Source of the DNA: UMGS75 sp964507405
GTDB taxonomy: Bacteria; Bacillota_I; Bacilli_A; ML615J-28; CAG-313
Assembly: GCA_964507405.1 (NCBI GenBank)
Contig: CAZDPJ010000038.1
Location: 1 to 8,569 of the forward strand
Reading direction: 5' to 3'
Length of the DNA: 8,569 nucleotides
Below the pieces are notes generated by a model. That model was not told the origin of the DNA, ran no database searches, and was given only the letters and a program-made list of their open reading frames with translations. Made by a program: the position numbers and the translations under genes. How positions within the stretch are numbered: position 1 is the first letter of the stretch; each line of letters starts with the position of its first letter. Of this stretch, positions 1-6,448 are shown in pieces.

Positions 1-23
1 AACCCTCCATGCGTGTTTTCTCC

Positions 24-52
24 ATTATACAGCCGCGCAGCCACCATGTCGA
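24..52 (-). promoter_or_regulatory. Leftward sigma-A-type promoter leading out of the window
   Basis: Read on the minus strand, TCGACA (47-52) is followed after exactly 17 bases by TATAAT (24-29). That is five of six matches at -35, a perfect -10 and ideal spacing. The predicted start is near position 17, so the transcript leaves the window almost at once and its gene cannot be seen. It starts downstream of the TetR terminator, so it probably begins a separate unit in the same direction. Bases 53-165 hold no convincing gene: frames are open on both strands, but none has a ribosome site or recognisable protein. Confidence 0.42.
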
Positions 53-128
53 GTCTGTCTTTGGAAGAGAAGGAGCTACCTTTTGAATCCTGTCTAATAA
101 AGCGCCCCGCCATATCAAGCTGTTTTTT

Positions 129-149
129 GCCACCGGCAGAGCCGATGGC
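129..149. repeat. Inverted repeat, 9-bp arms, 3-base loop
   Basis: GCCACCGGC (129-137) and GCCGATGGC (141-149) pair over nine positions with one wobble around AGA. On the plus strand a run of T precedes the hairpin; on the minus strand a run of A follows it. Neither arrangement is a proper intrinsic terminator. Its role is unknown; it lies between the TetR terminator and the leftward promoter. Confidence 0.3.
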
Positions 150-164
150 TAGCTTTGGTCAGCC

Positions 165-200
165 AATATAAAACGGCAGCCGGCAAATTTGCCAGCTGCC
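165..200 (-). terminator. Rho-independent terminator of the TetR gene
   Basis: The arms GGCAGC (175-180) and GCTGCC (195-200) enclose the perfect palindrome GGCAAATTTGCC (182-193) with one mismatched pair between them, giving a strong GC-rich stem with an AATT loop. On the minus strand it is followed by GTTTTATATT, a moderate U-tract. It starts 8 bases past the end of the TetR gene and fits as its terminator. Confidence 0.75.
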
Positions 201-207
201 ACATTCG

Positions 208-852
208 CTAATTATTGCCCACCCCATCCAATTCGCGTTTCAATCTCTGCATCAAGACATTTCGAATTCGTTTCTGACTGTGACTTGTATATTCTTTAAG
301 ATGGAGTTGTGCCAAAACACTGGGCCTGTGATAAAAGAAGAATAACTGTTCACCAATAATTGAGTATGCCAGAATTGTAGCCTCGTCGTGGCTTAACTCA
401 GGCCGAAGTATTTCCAGGAGCTGCACAAAAGGTTTTGTAGTTGACATATGAATCGGTGTTTTGACATCACCGGACGGATCATAAGAAGACCGCAACTGAA
501 AGAATAACCGCATTTGCTTATCATTTTGAGGATCAAATACATAATCCATATGTCGATTTGCTAATTTGAAGAGCAACTGTTTTGCAACATCCAGATCCTG
601 ATGCTCCTGCTGCATAAAAATGTCCACATCCTGAATTATTTGCTCGAAATACAAGGCAAATTCATCCGTAGCCATCTGCACCACCTGCTGAAACAGGTTA
701 TCTTTATTATCGAAATGATATGGAATAGCTGATAGCGACACATCGGCCTGTCCGGCAATCATGCGCACTGTCGTTGCCGCATAGCCGCATTTCCCAAATA
801 AATCATAAGCTGCATCCAGAATCCTCAACCGCGCATAGTCGGAATTCAGCAT
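208..852 (-). CDS. TetR-family transcriptional regulator, CecR-like
   Basis: This is a 214-residue DNA-binding repressor-type protein. The N-terminal TetR domain (about residues 7-55) is clear: a first helix with ILDAAYDLFGKCGY, then the helix-turn-helix with TTVRMIAGQADVS, then IPYHFDNKDNLF, the classic YHF..K..L ending. The C-terminal part is ligand-binding and hydrophobic. Its IIGEQLFFFYHRPSVL stretch recalls the CecR (YbiH) type of TetR C-terminal domain, so subfamily placement is tentative. The start is supported by AGGAGGA (859-865 on the plus strand) at normal spacing. It is divergent from the transporter-isomerase operon and has its own consensus promoter. The likely role is sensing a nucleoside, purine or sugar phosphate and controlling the operon; the effector cannot be read from sequence. 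Confidence 0.9.
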   Translation of the reverse strand: MLNSDYARLRILDAAYDLFGKCGYAATTVRMIAGQADVSLSAIPYHFDNKDNLFQQVVQMATDEFALYFEQIIQDVDIFMQQEHQDLDVAKQLLFKLANRHMDYVFDPQNDKQMRLFFQLRSSYDPSGDVKTPIHMSTTKPFVQLLEILRPELSHDEATILAYSIIGEQLFFFYHRPSVLAQLHLKEYTSHSQKRIRNVLMQRLKRELDGVGNN

Positions 853-884
853 TTATATTCCTCCTAAATCTCTTTTTTACTTCA

Positions 885-912
885 ATTATATTATTTTTTG
901 TTTTTTTGTCAA
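885..912 (-). promoter_or_regulatory. Promoter of the TetR gene
   Basis: On the minus strand TTGACA (907-912) is followed after 16 bases by TATAAT (885-890), a full match to the sigma-A consensus at both boxes. The spacer is A-rich. The predicted start is near 878, about 13 bases before the AGGAGGA ribosome site, so the leader is very short. Confidence 0.75.
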
Positions 913-941
913 TTGTTTTTCCAAATACGGAAGAAAGCAGA

Positions 942-955
942 AAAATAATTATTTT
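942..955. promoter_or_regulatory. Perfect 14-bp AT palindrome between the divergent promoters
   Basis: AAAATAATTATTTT is identical to its own reverse complement. It ends three bases before the -35 box of the rightward promoter and lies 30 bases behind the -35 of the TetR promoter. It could be a TetR operator, a binding site for another regulator, or only an AT-rich upstream element; sequence alone does not decide. Confidence 0.4.
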
Positions 956-958
956 GTG

Positions 959-987
959 TTGACAAACAGAGAAAAATGGTCTATAGT
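959..987 (+). promoter_or_regulatory. Promoter of the operon
   Basis: TTGACA (959-964) is followed after exactly 17 bases by TATAGT (982-987): perfect -35, five of six at -10, ideal spacing. The predicted start is around 993-995. It would drive the permease and, because the genes below are closely spaced and no internal terminator is visible, probably all eight genes to 8184. Confidence 0.75.
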
Positions 988-990
988 GTT

Positions 991-1008
991 TATTGAACAA
1001 TAGTACTA
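991..1008. promoter_or_regulatory. Candidate TetR operator: two overlapping palindromes at the transcription start
   Basis: TATTG-AA-CAATA (991-1002) is a dyad with perfect 5-base arms. It shares two bases with TAGTACTA (1001-1008), a perfect 8-bp palindrome. Both start just after the -10 box and cover the predicted +1, where a bound TetR protein would block initiation. Position and symmetry are seen directly; binding by the adjacent TetR is inferred. Confidence 0.5.
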
Positions 1009-1068
1009 ACTTAAAACAATCGTACATCCAATGTCCATATAAACTTCTACATGATATGGGGGAAGACC

Positions 1069-2487
1069 ATGCGTAGGCACTACCGTGAGTTTGCATTTGC
1101 TTTCGTGTTTCTGTCAAGCATCGCTATCGGCCTACTGCGCCCCTTTTCCCCCGAACTGGACGTACTTGGTCATTCAACGCTTGCTGTTTTGATCTGTACC
1201 ACTGGATTGTGGATTTTTGAGCCTTTTGGATTGAGTGTTGGAATTTCTTCCTGTTGCATGTTTGCTTTGACCCTATTGGTCGGTTTACCCACGGAAACTG
1301 TCTTTTCCGGTTTTTCGCAAACATCTGTGTGGACGATGATTCCAACACTCTTTTTTGGTTATGTTCTGAAAAAAACTGGCTTGGGCAAACGAATGGCCTA
1401 TCTGCTTCTGCGTCAGATCCACACCGTGACCTATCCAAAGCTGATTCTGTGCTGGAGCTTATTGGGTATTCTGCTCTCTTTCTTCACTCCATCTATTACT
1501 GTGCGCGTTATTCTGATTATACCACTGGCGCTGGAATGTGTTCAGCTTTGTGGTATTCCGAAGCACTCCCGAGGGCGTTCGCTTCTGCTGCTGACTGCAT
1601 GGGCAATGGCCGTTATCCCCGGTATCGGCTGGTCCACAGGCTCTTTGATGGGGCCAATTCTTACTGGCATATTTTCTACTGTGGATGCACTGCCTGATAT
1701 TAGTTTTTCTGTCTGGTTTCAAGTAATGTTTTTACCAGCAATGCTGGTTAGTCTACTGCTTGTTTCCGCAGGGGCACTGATACTTCGGCCACGAGATTCA
1801 CTGCGTGTAGAAGCAACCGTCTTTGAAACGCTCTACCAACAATTACCGCCGCTGTCTCGTCCTGAAAAAATCTCTGCAATTGTCCTTTGTTCCTGCTTTC
1901 TTCTATTTGCCACTGGTACCGTACATCAGATTCCCGATGTAGTTATCTGCCTGCTGGGCTTCTTCATTCTCTGCACATGCAGAATTATCCAGCCGGCAGA
2001 AATCAGTACAGGTATCTCATGGGACATCGTCTTATTTGTCGGCGCTTCTATGAGTTTAGGTTCTATTTTCACCGCTTCAGGACTTTCCGACTGGTTTTCC
2101 AAGTTGCTATTTCCTTTATTCGGGACAATTCTGCAAAATCCTTGGGTTTTCATGCCTGTCATGCTGACCCTACTTTTCTTGTGGCGTTTCATTGACGTTG
2201 CATTGCTTACGCCCACTATCGTGGTGCTCTCATCCGTATTGCCTGACCTCAAAGAAAGCTATGGTTTGAGTCCGCTGGCATGGCTTCCGTTGTTTTGCTT
2301 CGCAATCTGCTCGTTTTTTCTGAAATACGAAAACATGTTCCTACTTATTGGTGAAGATATTTTGCAAGACAACGGTTGGACTGGCAAAGATCGTAGCAAA
2401 TACGCTACAGTCTACTTCGCTGCATGTCTAGTTACTATATTGGCAATGATTCCTTATTGGACAAATTTGGGATTATTCAACAATTAA
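1069..2487 (+). CDS. DASS/SLC13-type (CitT-like) anion permease
   Basis: This is a 472-residue integral membrane protein with roughly twelve hydrophobic spans, in the size range of divalent anion:sodium symporters that move di- and tricarboxylates or sulfate across the cytoplasmic membrane. The segment FTPSITVRVILIIPL (S142-I143-T144) matches the first SNT-loop region of CitT-like members, whose usual form is TPSNTAR....PI, but the central Asn is Ile. The second half has LLTPTIVVLSS (T381-P382-T383) at about the position of the second loop. An in-frame ATG at 1051 has no ribosome site; GGGGGAAG (1057-1064) directly serves the ATG at 1069, so that start is preferred. It is the first gene of the operon, 15 bases before the isomerase. 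The substrate is unknown. Family is fairly sure, subfamily less so. Confidence 0.75.
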   Translation: MRRHYREFAFAFVFLSSIAIGLLRPFSPELDVLGHSTLAVLICTTGLWIFEPFGLSVGISSCCMFALTLLVGLPTETVFSGFSQTSVWTMIPTLFFGYVLKKTGLGKRMAYLLLRQIHTVTYPKLILCWSLLGILLSFFTPSITVRVILIIPLALECVQLCGIPKHSRGRSLLLLTAWAMAVIPGIGWSTGSLMGPILTGIFSTVDALPDISFSVWFQVMFLPAMLVSLLLVSAGALILRPRDSLRVEATVFETLYQQLPPLSRPEKISAIVLCSCFLLFATGTVHQIPDVVICLLGFFILCTCRIIQPAEISTGISWDIVLFVGASMSLGSIFTASGLSDWFSKLLFPLFGTILQNPWVFMPVMLTLLFLWRFIDVALLTPTIVVLSSVLPDLKESYGLSPLAWLPLFCFAICSFFLKYENMFLLIGEDILQDNGWTGKDRSKYATVYFAACLVTILAMIPYWTNLGLFNN

Positions 2488-2502
2488 TCAGGAGGCGCAA
2501 AT

Positions 2503-3561
2503 ATGGCACGAAAGTTAGCACTACTTGCAGACAGATTCAACACACTGTGGTTTGAAGACGGGTGCGTTCATATGCTCAACCGCCGCAAGTATCCCCACAG
2601 CATTGAATTTGTTACCTGCACGGATTTAGAATCTGTCGCTCTCGCAATTGAAAACATGACCATCCAGGGGGCTCCCCCGCTGGCCTATGCCGCTGGGCTT
2701 GCTCTCGCCATGCATGCTCGCGTACACGAAGATGAGCCCGAGGATCAGTTCTTCACCTCGATGGAAGCCGGCTGCTATCGTCTACAGCACACCCGTCCAA
2801 CCGGGTGGGATTTGAATTATATCTTGGCTGGATGCATGGATATTGCCCATAAAACTTTTGCACAAAACGGAGATGTTTCTGAAGCAATTCGCGCCTTTGT
2901 CTACGAAAAAATCGCAGAAGGCAACCGTATTGCCCGGGATACTGGCCGATATGCCGCTGATTTAATTTCAGATGGGGCTCGGATTCAGACAATCTGCTTT
3001 GCTGGTGCTGCTCTTGCATATACGTTGTACTTTGCTGCAGAGGATGGGAAAGACATCCAACTCTTCGCCTCCGAAACAAGACCTTATCTGCAAGGTGCCC
3101 GGCTAACCGCCTGCTCTTGTGTAGAGATGAACATTCCTGTTACCGTAGTTACAGATAATATGCCAGCCTATCTGATGCAGAGCGGCAAAACCAATCTATT
3201 TCTCTCCACGGCAGATAAAATCACGATGGATGGATATATTGCCAATAAAATTGGTACCTATCCACTGGCAATGGCCGCTCATGACAACGATATTCCCTAT
3301 TTCTTGTTGGGTTATAATGGACCAGTTAAGGGGAGTTACGGCCCTAATGCTTTTACAATTGAAGAGCGCAACCCTCAAGAGGTTTTACACTGCTTGGGGC
3401 AGCGGACTTCTGTTGACGGTGCACAAGGTTATTACCCGGCTTTCGACATTACTTCGCCCAAGTATATCTCTGCTGTTGCAACTGACCGTGGCATCTTCCC
3501 GTCGCGATTAATTTATCGCTATCATGACACGATGTATCGTGATCCTTTTGAAAAACGGTAA
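2503..3561 (+). CDS. MtnA-like sugar-1-phosphate aldose-ketose isomerase
   Basis: This 352-residue protein belongs to the MtnA/eIF2B-like isomerase family, which converts 5-methylthioribose 1-phosphate or related ribose 1-phosphates to the ribulose 1-phosphates. Length and motif order fit: HTRPT (R98), the catalytic Cys in TICFAGA (C165, usually THCNAG), SETRPYLQGARLTA (Q197), the catalytic Asp in TADKI (D238, usually GADRI), IANKIGTYPLA (N248, K249) and the C-terminal IEERNP and PAFDIT motifs. The equivalents of B. subtilis Arg94, Cys160, Gln199, Asp240 and Asn250-Lys251 are all present. The family RGAP motif, however, reads IQGAPP (Q55), so the sugar-phosphate-site Arg is lost. AGGAGG (2490-2495) sets the start 7 bases on. 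Being in one operon with a nucleoside phosphorylase supports action on a phosphorolysis product. Alternatives are a 5-deoxyribose 1-phosphate isomerase or an enzyme with a new substrate. Confidence 0.85.
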   Translation: MARKLALLADRFNTLWFEDGCVHMLNRRKYPHSIEFVTCTDLESVALAIENMTIQGAPPLAYAAGLALAMHARVHEDEPEDQFFTSMEAGCYRLQHTRPTGWDLNYILAGCMDIAHKTFAQNGDVSEAIRAFVYEKIAEGNRIARDTGRYAADLISDGARIQTICFAGAALAYTLYFAAEDGKDIQLFASETRPYLQGARLTACSCVEMNIPVTVVTDNMPAYLMQSGKTNLFLSTADKITMDGYIANKIGTYPLAMAAHDNDIPYFLLGYNGPVKGSYGPNAFTIEERNPQEVLHCLGQRTSVDGAQGYYPAFDITSPKYISAVATDRGIFPSRLIYRYHDTMYRDPFEKR

Positions 3562-3617
3562 CGATCCATCTGCATGTTTGTGAAAAAGTGGATACATTAG
3601 AAGGAGGATTTGGAAAG

Positions 3618-4622
3618 ATGGAAACTTCAAAAAAACGTTCGAACACTGGATTAACATTGACTCTGTTGGGCCTGGTAATGGGCATTGTTGCACAGTTCCT
3701 GCCATGGTTCGACAACACACAAACCAGCGTCACGGGGCTAACAACCGTTACTGCGTTCGGTCCAACGCTAGTCGTCGTGATTGCCGTCGGTATTCTGATG
3801 GCTGTAATTCCTGCATTTTTCATGAGTAAAGCAACCGGTAAGACACCACTGTTTTTGTGTGGTCTTCGCATTCTGGGCATTATTTTCGCCGCATATGCAC
3901 TAATGGGCGTACGCAAACTGATGGTTAACGGCCAGGACAACTTGCCTGTTACCATGCTCTTCGGCGCATATATTTTACTCGTCGGTCTGATCGCGCTCTT
4001 TATCGGCGTGGTGACAGATCTGTTTTCCACCCGTAAACGTGGCAAGAAGACCTCTACAATCAACCTCGTTCTCATTGTTATGACCGCCGCTATTTATGCT
4101 GCTGCACTACTGACGCTGAGCTTCATCAAGCTTGCCCCTGGCACTTGGCTGCGTCCGGCCAATGCGCTTCAGGCACCTTTCGGCATTCTCTTTGGATTAC
4201 CTGGTTGCATTGGCATTACCATCGGAAACTTCATCTCTGATCTTACGCAGGGTACTGCGCCTCACGTCATGGTTATGGGCGCGCTAACCAATTTCTTAAC
4301 CGCATTTATTCCTTATCTGTTTGTCAGCAATGCAAAACTCGCAACACGGCGCAGCATTGTAGAGTTTGTCTGTTGGGGTAGCATTCTGGGCGCACTCCTT
4401 GTCGCTTCTTCCATCTTTGTTAACGTCATGTTCGGCCTAACACCCAAGGCAGTTGCCATTGCGTTTTTCCCCACCACTTTCTTGAATCAGTTGCTTCCTT
4501 CCTTGCTTTTGGGTATTCCGCTGTGCAAGCTGCTGTATCCGTTCGTCATTCGCTCCGGCCTGTACCGTGGCCGAGAGAGTGCTCGAAGCATTGAGCAAAA
4601 AGCTGAGGAGGCTCAGGCATGA
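3618..4622 (+). CDS. ECF transporter S component with extra N-terminal membrane domain
   Basis: This 334-residue membrane protein is the likely substrate-binding (S) subunit of the ECF importer encoded downstream. Residues about 145-334 look like an S component: a hydrophobic first span ending LTLSFIKLAPGTWL, then RPANALQAPFGILFGLPGC (from R179) and the following IGNFISDLTQG, the kind of conserved loop seen in QueT-like S subunits (RxSEAL...PG...G...N), then three or four more spans. Residues 1-144 add about four spans (near 11-30, 45-68, 76-98, 108-130) and a basic linker TRKRGKK, which is longer than a normal S subunit of about 180-200 residues. An upstream GTG at 3588 is possible, but AAGGAGG (3601-3607) favours the ATG at 3618. 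The stop overlaps the next ATG by four bases. The substrate is not readable; the context suggests a nucleoside. Confidence 0.78.
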   Translation: METSKKRSNTGLTLTLLGLVMGIVAQFLPWFDNTQTSVTGLTTVTAFGPTLVVVIAVGILMAVIPAFFMSKATGKTPLFLCGLRILGIIFAAYALMGVRKLMVNGQDNLPVTMLFGAYILLVGLIALFIGVVTDLFSTRKRGKKTSTINLVLIVMTAAIYAAALLTLSFIKLAPGTWLRPANALQAPFGILFGLPGCIGITIGNFISDLTQGTAPHVMVMGALTNFLTAFIPYLFVSNAKLATRRSIVEFVCWGSILGALLVASSIFVNVMFGLTPKAVAIAFFPTTFLNQLLPSLLLGIPLCKLLYPFVIRSGLYRGRESARSIEQKAEEAQA

Positions 4623-5473
4623 CACCATTGGTCTCGGTAAAGGATTTAAGCTGGACGTATATTGGTGCCCAGCGTCCTGCACTTGATCATATCAACTTTG
4701 ATCTGATGCCGGGCGAGGTTCTCGGCATAACAGGTCCTTCCGGTGCCGGTAAGACTACACTGTGTATGTCCATCAACGCCCTGATTCCTAACAATTTTCA
4801 TGGCACTTACAGCGGCCAAGTTCTGATGTGCGGTAAGCTTACAGAAGAAAACGCCGTTTGTGATTTAGTTCAGGATGTCGGTTTGGTCTTTCAAGATCCA
4901 GAGTCCCAGTTTATGGGCATGAGTGTCGAAGAAGAACTCTATTTCACGCTAGAAAATCTTGGACTTTCCGATGAGGACATTCACGAACGAATCACAAAAG
5001 CCATTGAAATGGTACATATGGAAGCGTTTCTGGATCGCTCACCATTCAGTCTCTCCGGTGGACAGAAACAAAAAGTTGCTATTGCTGCATGTCTGGCACT
5101 CCATCCCTCTGTTCTTGTGCTGGATGAACCCACTTCAGAACTAGATCCCATCGGTGCAACGGAAGTCTTCTCCGTTCTTCAGGAACTGAAAAAAAGTAAG
5201 GAAATTGGAATCATTCTCGTTTCCCACGCTACAGAGGATCTTACTTCTCTTTGTGACCGTGTACTGTTGCTATCTGAAGGCAAACAGATTGCACTGCTTG
5301 ATGCGCAGGAGTTTTTTACTTCCTTTGATCTTATGACAGAATATGGCGTGCAGATTCCTCAGATTGTAGAGGCATTCCATATGGCAGATTGTCTAGAACG
5401 GTTCCAGATCCCCATCACGCTTGAGCAAGCAATCAGTACCGTTAAGGAGGTATCCCATGGCAGCGTTGGTTGA
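4619..5473 (+). CDS. ecfA: ECF transporter ATPase, first (canonical)
   Basis: This 284-residue ATP-binding subunit of the ECF module hydrolyses ATP on the cytoplasmic face and drives toppling of the S component. All motifs are intact: Walker A GPSGAGKT (39-46), Q-loop VFQDPESQF (Q92), signature LSGGQKQ (145-151), Walker B VLVLDEP (165-171, catalytic E170), D-loop SELD and switch His in LVSHA (H203). Residues after about 225 form the usual EcfA C-terminal dimerisation tail. It is coupled to the S component by an ATGA overlap and overlaps the next ATPase gene by 17 bases, so the two should be made in balanced amounts. It is the partner that carries a normal signature motif. Confidence 0.93.
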   Translation: MTPLVSVKDLSWTYIGAQRPALDHINFDLMPGEVLGITGPSGAGKTTLCMSINALIPNNFHGTYSGQVLMCGKLTEENAVCDLVQDVGLVFQDPESQFMGMSVEEELYFTLENLGLSDEDIHERITKAIEMVHMEAFLDRSPFSLSGGQKQKVAIAACLALHPSVLVLDEPTSELDPIGATEVFSVLQELKKSKEIGIILVSHATEDLTSLCDRVLLLSEGKQIALLDAQEFFTSFDLMTEYGVQIPQIVEAFHMADCLERFQIPITLEQAISTVKEVSHGSVG

Positions 5474-6281
5474 TATTCAGGATCTGCGCTACGCGTATTC
5501 GGAAGACGGTCCTGAAATTCTGCATGGTCTAAATCTAGAGATTCAGGAAGGCGAATATCTAGCATTAATCGGCCAGAATGGCTCCGGCAAAACGACCCTG
5601 TCAAAGCTAATTGGCGGCTTAAACAAGCCCACATCCGGTGATATTCGGATTATCGGCAAATCTGTTATGGAGATGTCCATCAGGGAACGCGCGTCCCTCG
5701 TTGGATACTGCTACCAGAATCCGGATCACCAGATTTTTCTGAACACTGTTGAAGATGAAATCGCCTACGGTCCCAAAAACCTTGGGCTTTCACCGGATGA
5801 GGTAGAAGATCGGGTTGTTCAAGCATTAGAGGCAGTCGGTCTGCTCAAATACCGTAAGGAAGAGCCGTATTTTGCAGGGAAAGGCGAGCGACAAAAAATT
5901 GCTGTTGCATCGGTTCTTGCCATGCAGCCTAAACTCATTGTTCTGGACGAACCAACTACTGGTCTGGATTGGCGCGACAGCCAGAATATGATGCGGCTGA
6001 TTCACACCATTCATGATGCTGGTCACACCATCATGATCATTACTCATAACATGCGACTGGTTGCAGAGCACGCACACAGAGCAATCGTCATGTGTCAGGG
6101 ACAAATTAGACTGGATGGCACACCAGAAGAGGTGTTCCAGCATGATGAGGTGTTGGCCGCCAGCTTTGTGCAACCGCCTCAAATCACTCAGTTTTGGCGA
6201 GCGGCGCAGCGTAGCGGAGCACCTTGGATGCAGGCAGCCGATGCAGTCCCTCACATTCGCTCGACATTTTTAACTACATAA
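5457..6281 (+). CDS. ecfA: ECF transporter ATPase, second, with atypical signature motif
   Basis: This 274-residue partner ATPase has Walker A GQNGSGKT (39-46), Q-loop YQNPDHQIF (Q87), Walker B LIVLDEP (160-166, E165), D-loop TGLD and switch His in MIITHN (H197). The signature, LSGGQ in most ABC proteins and often LSKGERQ in this type, reads AGKGERQ (140-146): the Leu and the Ser that contacts the bound nucleotide are Ala and Gly. In the heterodimer this would weaken one of the two composite ATP sites, the one formed with Walker A of the first ATPase. AAGGAGG (5444-5450) selects the ATG at 5457, inside the end of the preceding gene. The C-terminal tail (after about 225) is Ala- and Gln-rich and not recognised in detail. 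Confidence 0.92.
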   Translation: MAALVDIQDLRYAYSEDGPEILHGLNLEIQEGEYLALIGQNGSGKTTLSKLIGGLNKPTSGDIRIIGKSVMEMSIRERASLVGYCYQNPDHQIFLNTVEDEIAYGPKNLGLSPDEVEDRVVQALEAVGLLKYRKEEPYFAGKGERQKIAVASVLAMQPKLIVLDEPTTGLDWRDSQNMMRLIHTIHDAGHTIMIITHNMRLVAEHAHRAIVMCQGQIRLDGTPEEVFQHDEVLAASFVQPPQITQFWRAAQRSGAPWMQAADAVPHIRSTFLTT

Positions 6282-6308
6282 CAAACACAAGAAAGGAAGG
6301 ATTTCATC

Positions 6309-6407
6309 ATGGAATTTCCGGAACTGACACCTGCCGCTTATATCATCTTAGGAGTTTGTGTTGTCGCACTTATTGTATTTTTCGTAACCGCAGATAAAAA
6401 GAAATAA
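6309..6407 (+). CDS. Small single-span membrane peptide inside the ECF operon (32 aa)
   Basis: A 32-codon frame begins at ATG 6309 behind a very good ribosome site (AAGGAAGG, 6293-6300, eight bases away) and ends with TAA at 6405-6407. The peptide has a short acidic N-terminus (MEFPELTPAAY), one hydrophobic span of about 17-19 residues (IILGVCVVALIVFFV) and a basic end (TADKKK), which predicts outside-in topology with the C-terminus in the cytoplasm. It lies between the second ATPase and the T component, 27 and 41 bases away. I know of no named ECF subunit of this kind; by analogy with small accessory subunits such as CbiN or KdpF it may stabilise the membrane complex. The design and ribosome site make a real gene likely; the role is inferred. 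Confidence 0.72.
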   Translation: MEFPELTPAAYIILGVCVVALIVFFVTADKKK

Positions 6408-6448
6408 CAAATATGCGCACGGACCATCTGTTATAAGAGGAATTAATT

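Noticed and set aside
1..171. Open frames on both strands at the left edge (a plus frame ending at 169-171; a minus frame with ATG at 111-113)
   Set aside because: No ribosome site, no recognisable protein, and the minus frame runs through the -35/-10 promoter; too short to support a partial gene.
803..1117. 104-codon minus-strand frame across the divergent control region
   Set aside because: It covers both consensus promoters and overlaps the TetR start in another frame; no protein family is recognisable.
1254..1697. 147-codon plus-strand frame inside the permease gene, and the other frames opposite it
   Set aside because: They are shifted-frame readings of a gene with a clear family match and have no ribosome sites or domains of their own.
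3562..3617. Riboswitch or internal terminator before the S component
   Set aside because: Only a 5-bp ATCCA/TGGAT pairing is present, with no U-tract and no known aptamer motif in 56 bases.
3449..4075. 208-codon open frame on the minus strand
   Set aside because: It lies opposite the isomerase end and the S component, has a Thr/Arg/Pro-rich make-up typical of an antisense frame, and no ribosome site; the sense genes are well supported.
5421..5456. Upstream start for the second ATPase
   Set aside because: AAGGAGG sits just before the ATG at 5457, and ABC proteins of this type begin a few residues before the first strand, as that start gives.
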